DNA from: a virus
Reading direction: 5' to 3' (one strand)
Virus record (IMG/VR): IMGVR_UViG_3300042350_002613
Span: 1 to 24,932 of that record
Length of the DNA stretch: 24,932 bases
The notes under the pieces are model-generated. The model made no database searches, was not told the origin of the DNA, and saw only the letters and a program-made list of their open reading frames with translations. Below are positions 1-6,429 of the stretch, in pieces. Numbering within the stretch: position 1 is the stretch's first letter; the number at the start of each line of letters is the position of its first letter. Both the position numbers and the translations under genes were made by a program.

Positions 1-1
1 A

Positions 2-127
2 TATACGAGTGGAAAACCGCGCAGATTCTTATGGGGTCAATTGGCAAAAGATTTTTTACCTGGCGATTTCTTTGAACCAGTTCCTGTTGATGTAAAAATC
101 ACAAGAACCATAACGATAAAAAAATAA
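2..127 (+). CDS. C-terminal end of an unidentified protein (partial)
   Basis: An open frame enters from the left edge and runs 41 codons to TAA at 125-127. The visible end contains a PGDFFEPVPVDVKI stretch and closes with basic residues (TITIKK). It is followed within ten bases by a strong terminator, which supports it being a real gene end. The visible part is too short to assign a family, and no catalytic motif can be seen. The proline-rich, beta-like tail would be compatible with a structural protein, but that is only an impression. Confidence 0.6.
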   Translation, partial: YTSGKPRRFLWGQLAKDFLPGDFFEPVPVDVKITRTITIKK

Positions 128-135
128 GATAATAC

Positions 136-159
136 AAAGGGAACTTCGGTTCCCTTTTT
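136..159 (+). terminator. Intrinsic terminator with UUCG tetraloop
   Basis: A perfect 9-bp stem (AAAGGGAAC at 136-144 with GTTCCCTTT at 149-157) encloses the stable C(UUCG)G tetraloop at 145-148. The right arm runs into a five-T tract (155-159). It lies 8 bases after the upstream stop and just before promoter 161-191, so it insulates the replication operon from the previous unit. Confidence 0.9.
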
Positions 160-160
160 C

Positions 161-191
161 ATTTGGAAATGTCCCAAAAATTTCGTATATT
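161..191 (+). promoter_or_regulatory. Sigma70-type promoter for the clamp-loader operon
   Basis: TTGGAA (163-168) and TATATT (186-191) are separated by exactly 17 bases, fitting -35 and -10 boxes. The predicted start near 198 gives a leader of about 24 bases to the ATG at 222. The whole 31-base element matches 21814-21844 at 27 of 31 positions, including TTTCGTATATT. It lies directly after the terminator. A phage early promoter read by host RNA polymerase is the likely role. Confidence 0.75.
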
Positions 192-221
192 GTATTCATC
201 TGATAACAATAAGGTTTCAAA

Positions 222-1160
222 ATGTTCAATCCCCAACACACCCTCTATGTGGAAAAGTATCGTCCACAATCACTTGACACGTATATTGGAAACGAAACAA
301 TCAAGGAAACGTTCAAGAGATACCTACAATCAGGTGATGTACCACACCTTCTTCTTTATGGTGATGCCGGTAGTGGTAAGACAACACTTGCAAAGATTGT
401 AGCCAACACAATTTCAAAAGACAATTACATTTACATAAATGCTTCCGATGAGAACTCCATTGATACCGTCCGAGACAAAATCAAGCAGTTCGCATCATCT
501 ATTGGTTTCGGTGGTTTGAAGATTATCATTCTCGACGAGTCTGATTATCTCACTCCAAATGCACAAGCTGCTCTCCGTAACATCATGGAGACGTTCAGCA
601 AGACAACACGATTTATCCTAACGTGTAATTACGTGGACAAGATTATTGACCCGATTCAATCTCGGTGTCAAATCTTCAACATCGTTCCTCCATCTAAGAA
701 AGATGTTGCAGTTCACACGATGGGAATTCTTGAATCGGAAGGTGTGGAGTTCTCAAAGGAAGATTTAGCACAAATCATCAACATGACTTATCCTGACATT
801 CGTCGTGTACTGAATACAGTTCAACGTTGTATTCTCGATGGTAAGATGCAACTTGATAAGTCAACTCTTGTTCAGAATAACTTTTACTCAACAGTTGTTG
901 ACGTATTAAAGTCTGGTAAGAATAAGAAAGAAAAGTACACAGAGATTCGTCAGATTCTTGCTGACAACTCAATCCGTGATTACAACCCACTCTTCCGTTA
1001 TCTGTATGATAATGTAGAGGAGTTCGCTAATGGGTTTGTGTCTACCGCGATTCTTATTATCGCAGAATCACAATACAAAGATGCAATGGTAGTAGACCAT
1101 GAAATTAATGCGATGGCGATGTTCATCCAACTCATTATGGAAATAGACCAAAGAAAGTAA
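222..1160 (+). CDS. 44: Sliding-clamp loader ATPase subunit (T4 gp44-like)
   Basis: AAA+ ATPase of the replication factor C type, 312 residues against 319 for T4 gp44. Visible motifs are the N-terminal EKYRPQ box (11-16), Walker A GDAGSGKTT (47-55), Walker B IIILDESD (101-108), sensor 1 TCN (134-136) and the arginine-finger motif SRC (147-149). In T4 four copies join one gp62 to open the gp45 clamp and load it at primer ends, using ATP. The gp62-like partner lies downstream (2187-2639), separated by two genes. An AAGG about 7 bases upstream supports the ATG at 222. All motifs are intact, so the protein should be active. Confidence 0.95.
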   Translation: MFNPQHTLYVEKYRPQSLDTYIGNETIKETFKRYLQSGDVPHLLLYGDAGSGKTTLAKIVANTISKDNYIYINASDENSIDTVRDKIKQFASSIGFGGLKIIILDESDYLTPNAQAALRNIMETFSKTTRFILTCNYVDKIIDPIQSRCQIFNIVPPSKKDVAVHTMGILESEGVEFSKEDLAQIINMTYPDIRRVLNTVQRCILDGKMQLDKSTLVQNNFYSTVVDVLKSGKNKKEKYTEIRQILADNSIRDYNPLFRYLYDNVEEFANGFVSTAILIIAESQYKDAMVVDHEINAMAMFIQLIMEIDQRK

Positions 1161-1161
1161 G

Positions 1162-1926
1162 ATGGAGATAAACAAGATATATAATGAAGATTGTTTGGAG
1201 ACAATGAAAAGAATACCAGATGGATTCATTGATTTGGTTGTAACTTCTCCACCTTATGATAACTTACGCCAGTATAACGGTTATTCATTTGATTTTGAAA
1301 ATACAGCAAAAGAATTATATCGAATCGTTAAAAATAGTGGTGTAGTTGTTTGGGTAGTTGGTGATGAAACATCAAATGGAAGTGAGTCTGGTACTTCATT
1401 TAAACAAGCACTTTACTTCAAACAGATTGGATTTAACTTACATGATACGATGATATACGAGAAAAATTCACCGGCATATCCTGCATCTAAAAAATCTAAT
1501 AGATATACACAGATATTTGAGTATATGTTTGTATTATCGAAAGGTAAACCATTTGCAAATTTGATATGTGACAAACCAAACAAATGGTATGGACATAAAG
1601 ACTTTTCAGGCAAACTAAAAAATCCAGTTCCAGAATTTTCTCCAAGAACAAACATTTGGAAATATACCACATCGTTTAATGGTGTCTATCACCCTGCACC
1701 TTTTCCAGAACAATTGGTGGAAGACCATATATTATCTTGGAGTCAAATAGGTGAGATTGTATATGACCCTTTTATGGGAAGTGGAACTACTGCTAAGATG
1801 GCGTTGATGAACAGTCGTAAATTTATTGGTAGTGAAATATCGAATGAATATTGTGATATAGCCAATAATAGAATTAAAGATATATGTGCAGTTGATTTGA
1901 TGAATCTAAATAAATTTTTTGAATAG
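1162..1926 (+). CDS. DNA methyltransferase (N4-cytosine / N6-adenine, TSPPY class)
   Basis: SAM-dependent amino-methyltransferase of the beta arrangement. The catalytic motif TSPPY is at residues 28-32, and the SAM-binding motif DPFMGSGTT is near the C-terminus at 202-210, followed by the GSEI motif. The length (254 residues) is normal for a single-chain modification enzyme. No restriction endonuclease is adjacent, so it is probably a solitary methylase that protects or marks phage DNA. The target base and recognition site cannot be read from sequence: SPPY leans to N4-cytosine, but TSPPY enzymes of both kinds exist. The start lies one base after the gp44 stop. Its position between the two clamp-loader genes is unlike T4, where 44 and 62 are adjacent, and suggests an insertion. 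Confidence 0.92.
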   Translation: MEINKIYNEDCLETMKRIPDGFIDLVVTSPPYDNLRQYNGYSFDFENTAKELYRIVKNSGVVVWVVGDETSNGSESGTSFKQALYFKQIGFNLHDTMIYEKNSPAYPASKKSNRYTQIFEYMFVLSKGKPFANLICDKPNKWYGHKDFSGKLKNPVPEFSPRTNIWKYTTSFNGVYHPAPFPEQLVEDHILSWSQIGEIVYDPFMGSGTTAKMALMNSRKFIGSEISNEYCDIANNRIKDICAVDLMNLNKFFE

Positions 1927-1939
1927 AAGGGAAATAACT

Positions 1940-2206
1940 ATGAGCAATGTATTTGATATTGGTGGGGGACAACCACCACAACAAAAGGTAAATGTGAATT
2001 TGAACGAGGCACAAGATTTGACGTGTCCTAATTGTGGAAGTCACTTCTTCAACACAGTATTTATGTTCAAGAAACTATCGGCACTTGTGTCACCAAATGG
2101 TAGAGAATCTTTGATTCCTATTGAAACTTTCGCGTGTATTGAATGTGGAACAATTCCAAAAGAACTTCTACCAAAGGTCCCAGGTAATGGCTCGGAACTT
2201 ATTTGA
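1940..2206 (+). CDS. Small zinc-ribbon protein, conserved phage type
   Basis: 88 residues starting at ATG 1940, chosen over an upstream TTG because AGAAGGGA sits just before it at a normal distance. Two knuckles, CPNC (Cys29, Cys32) and CIEC (Cys66, Cys69), would bind one zinc ion. Between them lies a KLSALVSPNGRE stretch which I recall from unnamed proteins of marine T4-like phages. Its function is unknown; single zinc ribbons often bind nucleic acid or replication or transcription proteins. The last 20 bases overlap the start of the gp62-like gene, implying translational coupling and perhaps a link to the clamp loader. Confidence 0.8.
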   Translation: MSNVFDIGGGQPPQQKVNVNLNEAQDLTCPNCGSHFFNTVFMFKKLSALVSPNGRESLIPIETFACIECGTIPKELLPKVPGNGSELI

Positions 2207-2639
2207 TTTAATTAAGGGTGTGACCAAAGATAAGATTAAATGGGAAACCCTTGCCGAAGAAGAACAGAAGACGTGGAATAACTTTATTGTTACACGTTGG
2301 TTTTCTATGGAGATGGAATTAACAGATGCCGTGAATGACTTTCAAAAGTATAGTAACGGCATCCTTACTTCCAAAGATTACTATAAGCTACTCCATGATA
2401 TTTTACCAAAGACAACATTTTATCTGAAGTACACAAAGAAAAAGAAAAAGATAGATATAGATTCGCAATTTGTAGATTTATTCTGTCAGCATTATCAACT
2501 TGGTAAGAAAGTAATTTTTGAGTATATTACAGACCTTGTAAGAATAAATCCAAGCGAACTTGTTTCTGTTTTGGAATCTTACGGAACCAAGAAAGAAGAC
2601 GTAGAAAAATTCAAGAAACAAATAAAGACATTACAATGA
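2187..2639 (+). CDS. 62: Sliding-clamp loader small subunit (T4 gp62-like)
   Basis: 150 residues from ATG 2187, which follows AAAGG at 2173-2177 and lies inside the previous gene's end. A longer reading from 2121 would run through that gene and lacks support. The N-terminal part (a WNNFIVTRWFSM stretch followed by a lysine-rich FYLKYTKKKKK segment) resembles, by recall, the short gp62 of cyanophage-type myoviruses rather than the 187-residue T4 protein. It has no ATPase motifs, as expected for the single non-catalytic subunit that joins four gp44 copies. Position downstream of the gp44-like gene supports the call. Its stop overlaps an ATG at 2636. Confidence 0.78.
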   Translation: MARNLFDLIKGVTKDKIKWETLAEEEQKTWNNFIVTRWFSMEMELTDAVNDFQKYSNGILTSKDYYKLLHDILPKTTFYLKYTKKKKKIDIDSQFVDLFCQHYQLGKKVIFEYITDLVRINPSELVSVLESYGTKKEDVEKFKKQIKTLQ

Positions 2640-2650
2640 GGACAACAAAG

Positions 2651-3028
2651 ATGGCAATAAAAGAAATTGACTTGGGTAAAAAGAAAGATGAGAGTGACAT
2701 CATTGCTCAAATGGAAGAGAAGTTTCCAATTATGACTACGGACTTTAAGAGGATTCAGCGCGAACAGTATGAACTCTTTTGCCGTAAGCAATCGAACTAT
2801 GGACCAGATAATATTTCATTAGGAACAACTCTTGAAAGAGAAAACGATAGAAAGTTATCACTTCAAGGTTTGTTCTTCCGATTGAATGATAAAATCAATC
2901 GTTATAAGCAAATGATTATGTTTGGTTCTGTGGATGCCGTTGGTGAATCACTTGAAGATACATTCAAAGATATTTCAGTTTACGGTATCATTGCACAACT
3001 CGTTCAAAACGGGAAGTGGGGTAAGTAA
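2651..3028 (+). CDS. DUF1599 / Nmad1-like protein
   Basis: 125 residues from ATG 2651, preceded by GAGGA at 2638-2642 with an 8-base spacer. An in-frame ATG at 2636 overlaps the gp62 stop but has a poorer ribosome site. Conserved-looking stretches are EFCRK-type ELFCRKQSNYGPDNISLG (41-58) and LEDTFKDISVYGIIAQ (101-116). These match my memory of DUF1599, also called nucleotide modification associated domain 1, a helical family common in phages. The biochemical activity is not established. Placement beside a DNA methylase, a nuclease and an IMPDH-family enzyme fits a role in nucleotide or DNA modification, but that is inference. Confidence 0.72.
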   Translation: MAIKEIDLGKKKDESDIIAQMEEKFPIMTTDFKRIQREQYELFCRKQSNYGPDNISLGTTLERENDRKLSLQGLFFRLNDKINRYKQMIMFGSVDAVGESLEDTFKDISVYGIIAQLVQNGKWGK

Positions 3029-3930
3029 TGTCTTCTTCAAGAATTTCCTTCTCACAATATCAAATGTGGAAGGGATGTCCTCATCGTTGGAAACTAAATT
3101 ATATTGATAAGGTTTCCGTACCTTCACCATCTATTGCACTCGTGTTTGGAACTGCCATGCACGAAGTTCTGCAAATGTATGTGGAGATATTATATCGTTC
3201 TACGATTGAAGAAGCAAATTCACTTCCACTCGAAGACCTCCTAAAAGAAAAGATGGGTGTGGAGTATAAGAAGATGTTGACTGAAAACAATGAACAACAC
3301 TTTTCCAATCCAGATGAAATGCAGGAACATCTTATAGATGGTATTGAAATCATTCGTTGGTTCAAGGCACATCGTGAAAAGTTCTTTATGAAAAAGGGAT
3401 GGGAACTTGTTGGTATTGAATTACCAATCAATATCATACCACTCGAATCAAATCCAAATGTTCGTCTCGTTGGTTTTCTTGACTTGGTAATGCGAGATTT
3501 GAAAACAGGCAAGATTCACATCTACGATTTCAAAACTTCAACAAGTGGTTGGAATAAATACACAAAGGCAGATAAGGTAAAAACATCACAACTTGTTTTG
3601 TATAAGACCTTCTATGCAAAGCAATTCGATATTCACCCCGATGATATTGAGATTGAGTATCTTATTTTGAAACGTAAGATTGATGAGAATGCAGAGTATG
3701 CTGCAATGAGAAATCGTGTTCAACGGTTTGCACCTTCACATGGAAAGGTATCGCAAAAACAAATCCTGAAAGAGATTCAAACATTTGTTGAGACTGCATT
3801 TGATTCAGAAGGTAACAAGAGAACAGACATTTACTATCCTGCAATTGAAGGTGAGAAGGCCAAGAATTGCCGATGGTGTGAGTTCAAAGATAAAGATGAT
3901 TTATGTCCAATAAAGAATAGGGTTCAATAA
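3028..3930 (+). CDS. PD-(D/E)XK nuclease with probable Fe-S cluster (Cas4/RecB-like)
   Basis: 300 residues. The RecB-type nuclease core is visible: GTAMHEVL with His45, GFLDLV with Asp152, YDFKTS with Asp167 and Lys169, and the QLVLY motif (188-192). One cysteine near the N-terminus (Cys17, in GCPHRW) and three near the C-terminus (Cys281, Cys284, Cys293) reproduce the iron-staple arrangement of Cas4, AddB and Dna2, which holds a 4Fe-4S cluster. A single-strand DNA exonuclease role in recombination or replication-fork processing is likely. There is no CRISPR array or other cas gene here. The ATG overlaps the previous TAA by one base, and the next gene overlaps by one base. Confidence 0.88.
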   Translation: MSSSRISFSQYQMWKGCPHRWKLNYIDKVSVPSPSIALVFGTAMHEVLQMYVEILYRSTIEEANSLPLEDLLKEKMGVEYKKMLTENNEQHFSNPDEMQEHLIDGIEIIRWFKAHREKFFMKKGWELVGIELPINIIPLESNPNVRLVGFLDLVMRDLKTGKIHIYDFKTSTSGWNKYTKADKVKTSQLVLYKTFYAKQFDIHPDDIEIEYLILKRKIDENAEYAAMRNRVQRFAPSHGKVSQKQILKEIQTFVETAFDSEGNKRTDIYYPAIEGEKAKNCRWCEFKDKDDLCPIKNRVQ

Positions 3931-4961
3931 TGAAGTACGCATATACATTTGATGATATTCAAATTATTCCAAAGTATAGTGAAGTAGATAGTCGTGGTAA
4001 ATGTAATCTTGTAACAAACTTTACAAAACAATATAAGATTGGTACACCACTTGTTGCTTCACCAATGGATACTGTAACCGAATACAACATGGCAATAACA
4101 ATCGCATCATATGGTGGGGTCGGTGTAGTTCACCGATTCATGACCATTGAAAGACAGGCAAATCAAATTCGTAAGATTAAAGAACAAGAGAAGTTAGTAG
4201 CCGGCGCAATTGGTGCAACAGCTGACTACAAAGAACGTGCACAAGAACTTGTAAACGCAGGTGCAATCGTTCTTCTTATTGATGTTGCCCACGGTAACAC
4301 AAAACAAGTTCGTGATGCAATTGCTTGGTGTAAACAAAATCTGCCAAACTATGTGGATGTAATTGCAGGTAATGTTGCTACATATGAAGGTGCAAAAAAT
4401 CTGGTAGAGTGGGGTGCCGATGCCATTCGTGTTGGTATTGGAAATGGTTCTCTTTGTGAAACAAGAATTAGAACTGGTGTTGGTATTCCGCAAGTCACTG
4501 CTCTTATTGAGTCTATTCGTGCCGTAGAAGAATCAGGAATTGATGTTCCAATTATTGCAGATGGTGGTGTGAGAATGACAGGTGATGTTGCCAAGGCACT
4601 TTCACTTGGAGCAGATTCTGTAATGTTGGGTTCACTCCTTGCGGGTACTCGTGAATCGCCAGGTGAAATTCACCGAATGGGAATGTGGCCGAACGAACAA
4701 CTTTTCAAGAAGTATCGTGGTTCTGCATCCGCTGAAGTAAAACAAGTTCATGGTTTAGAAGAAAAGAATGTAGAAGGTAATTCAAAGTTAATTCCTTACA
4801 AGGGTAAGGTTGAACGCGTCATAAATGACATCAATGACGGTGTTCGTTCTGCCATGTCTTATGTTAATGCAACAACAATTAGAGAATTTCAAGTTAAGTC
4901 CGAACACGTTTTGATTACACAGAATGGTTTGATTGAAGCTAAACCCCACTTGTTATTGTAA
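3930..4961 (+). CDS. IMP dehydrogenase / GMP reductase family enzyme, no CBS domains
   Basis: 343-residue TIM-barrel oxidoreductase. The substrate loop [15 protein letters not shown] carries the catalytic Cys176 and Thr178. Asp211 in IIADGGV and the [15 protein letters not shown] phosphate-binding region are present. The usual bacterial IMPDH has about 490 residues with two CBS domains; here they are absent, giving the length of a GMP reductase (about 345). The flap ([11 protein letters not shown], 282-292) lacks the Arg-Tyr pair that acts as general base in IMPDH, favouring GMP reductase. The EAKPH tail, however, resembles the IMPDH C-terminus. The product may therefore interconvert GMP and IMP or make XMP, changing the guanine nucleotide pool. 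It overlaps the nuclease gene by one base. Confidence 0.88.
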   Translation: MKYAYTFDDIQIIPKYSEVDSRGKCNLVTNFTKQYKIGTPLVASPMDTVTEYNMAITIASYGGVGVVHRFMTIERQANQIRKIKEQEKLVAGAIGATADYKERAQELVNAGAIVLLIDVAHGNTKQVRDAIAWCKQNLPNYVDVIAGNVATYEGAKNLVEWGADAIRVGIGNGSLCETRIRTGVGIPQVTALIESIRAVEESGIDVPIIADGGVRMTGDVAKALSLGADSVMLGSLLAGTRESPGEIHRMGMWPNEQLFKKYRGSASAEVKQVHGLEEKNVEGNSKLIPYKGKVERVINDINDGVRSAMSYVNATTIREFQVKSEHVLITQNGLIEAKPHLLL

Positions 4962-4978
4962 TCGTTTTTTCGTATATT
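4950..4978 (+). promoter_or_regulatory. Sigma70-type promoter for the glycan gene cluster
   Basis: TTGTTA (4950-4955) and TATATT (4973-4978) are 17 bases apart, with the same TTTCGTATATTG core as the promoter at 161-191. The -35 box lies within the last codons of the IMPDH-family gene. The predicted start near 4985 gives a leader of about 34 bases to ATG 5019. An ATATTTAT element follows at once, so this gap may hold two promoters used at different times. Confidence 0.65.
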
Positions 4979-4979
4979 G

Positions 4980-4987
4980 ATATTTAT
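4980..4987 (+). promoter_or_regulatory. ATATTTAT octamer, putative phage promoter element (site 1)
   Basis: One of four copies of ATATTTAT in this window, all in gaps between genes. It begins two bases after the TATATT box and lies 31 bases before the start codon of the first glycosyltransferase. AT-rich octamers of this sort serve as late promoters in T4-type phages (TATAAATA), but this sequence is the reverse complement of that core's ATAAATA form, so orientation is uncertain. Confidence 0.45.
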
Positions 4988-5018
4988 TAAAAAGAAGTTT
5001 TGTATTTAAAGGTTATGT

Positions 5019-6422
5019 ATGGCAAAGAAAAAGATTCTCCTCTTATCGGATGACCTCCGACTTACATCAGGTATTGCCACTGTCTCTCGTGATATGGTAC
5101 TTGGTACGGTTGCACAATATGATTGGATTCAAGTTGGTGCAGCAATTAATCATCCGGACAAAGGTAAATTATTAGACCTATCTGATGATGCAAAATCAAT
5201 AACAGGTGTTCAAGACGCATCGGTTAAAATTCTATGTAACGATGGGTATGGTGACCCATTCTTGATTCGTCGTCTTATTGATGCCGAAAAGCCGGATGCA
5301 ATAGTCCATTTCACAGACCCACGTTTTTGGGGATGGTTGTATAATATGGAACACGAAATCCGTACAAATATTCCGTTGATATATTTGAATATATGGGATG
5401 ACATTCCAGACCCGTATTGGAATAAAGAAGCATATTCAAGTTGTGATTTGCTCATGGCAATATCGAAGCAAACCTATGGAATTAATCACCGCATCCTTAC
5501 AAGGTTTGAAGGTGAAGTAAGTCCTACACGAATCACATATGTTCCACATGGTATTAATACAGAAATGTTTTATCCAATCACTCAAGGTGATAAAGCATGG
5601 GAACCGTATGTAAATGAGACAAATAAAATTCGTGGTAACAACAAAGATAAGTTTGTTGTATTCTGGAATAATAGAAATATTCATCGCAAGCATCCTGGAG
5701 ACGTTATCCTTGCATACAAAGAAATGTGTGAACTGATTGATGCGAATGGTGGTAATGCCGCAAACGATTGTTTACTTCTCATGCACACACAACCCATCGA
5801 CCCGAATGGCACAGACCTAACTGCGGTTGTTGGTGAATTGTGCCAAGAATATCCAGTCATGTTTAGTGATAAAGTTATTCCAAGTGAGGCACTTAACATT
5901 CTTTATAATGTTGCTGACATTACTTTGAACATGACTTCGAATGAGGGATTTGGTCTTGGAACTGCAGAATCACTTTCATCGGGTACACCTATTGTTGTAA
6001 ATGTAACTGGTGGTATGCAAGACCATTGCGGATTCATTAATCCTAAAACAGGAAAGTTCTTCTCTGCCGATGATTACGTTGAAGTAAAGACACTTCATCG
6101 AAAAGATAAATGGGGAGATTTACAACATGGTGAGTGGGTTAAACCAGTTTGGCCATCCAATATTTCACTTCAAGGTTCTGTACCAACTCCTTATATTTTC
6201 GATGATCGAGCAGATTTCCGTGAAGTTGCACAGAAGTTGTATGAATGGTACAAGACACCAAAGGCAGAACGTAAAGCATCCGGCATCAAGGGACGTGAGT
6301 ATATCATGAATCCAGAAGTTGGTATGAGCAGACAACTTATGTGTGAACGTGTTGTAGAAAGTGTTGAAGATTGTTTCAAGAACTTCACACCAAGAAATCG
6401 TTATGAATTACATTTAGCGTGA
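5019..6422 (+). CDS. GT4-family glycosyltransferase (GT-B fold)
   Basis: 467 residues. The start is set by AAAGG at 5008-5012, six bases before the ATG. The N-terminal Rossmann half opens with a KKILLLSDDLRLTSGIA strand-loop. PHGIN (176-180) marks the domain boundary, and the C-terminal half carries the EX7E nucleotide-sugar motif (Glu309 and Glu317 in EGFGLGTAESLSSGTP). This is the usual layout of retaining GT4 enzymes, which transfer a sugar from a nucleotide donor. No membrane segment or signal peptide is seen, so it should act in the cytoplasm. It is the first gene of the glycan cluster. Donor and acceptor cannot be deduced. Confidence 0.9.
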   Translation: MAKKKILLLSDDLRLTSGIATVSRDMVLGTVAQYDWIQVGAAINHPDKGKLLDLSDDAKSITGVQDASVKILCNDGYGDPFLIRRLIDAEKPDAIVHFTDPRFWGWLYNMEHEIRTNIPLIYLNIWDDIPDPYWNKEAYSSCDLLMAISKQTYGINHRILTRFEGEVSPTRITYVPHGINTEMFYPITQGDKAWEPYVNETNKIRGNNKDKFVVFWNNRNIHRKHPGDVILAYKEMCELIDANGGNAANDCLLLMHTQPIDPNGTDLTAVVGELCQEYPVMFSDKVIPSEALNILYNVADITLNMTSNEGFGLGTAESLSSGTPIVVNVTGGMQDHCGFINPKTGKFFSADDYVEVKTLHRKDKWGDLQHGEWVKPVWPSNISLQGSVPTPYIFDDRADFREVAQKLYEWYKTPKAERKASGIKGREYIMNPEVGMSRQLMCERVVESVEDCFKNFTPRNRYELHLA

Positions 6423-6429
6423 GGATAAT

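Noticed and set aside
274-287. TTGACA followed by TATATT inside the clamp-loader gene.
   Set aside because: The two boxes are only two bases apart and lie in coding sequence, so they cannot form a promoter.
3099-3512. 137-codon open frame on the minus strand across the nuclease gene.
   Set aside because: It is the shadow of a clear nuclease gene, has low-complexity serine-rich content and no ribosome site. Other minus-strand frames were rejected for the same reason.
3028-3930. Cas4-like protein as part of a CRISPR system.
   Set aside because: No repeat-spacer array or other cas-like gene is visible, and the neighbours are replication genes.
4980-4987. ATATTTAT as a standard T4 late promoter for minus-strand transcription.
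   Set aside because: The reverse complement contains ATAAATA, but no minus-strand gene lies next to any of the four sites, so this is kept only as an alternative.
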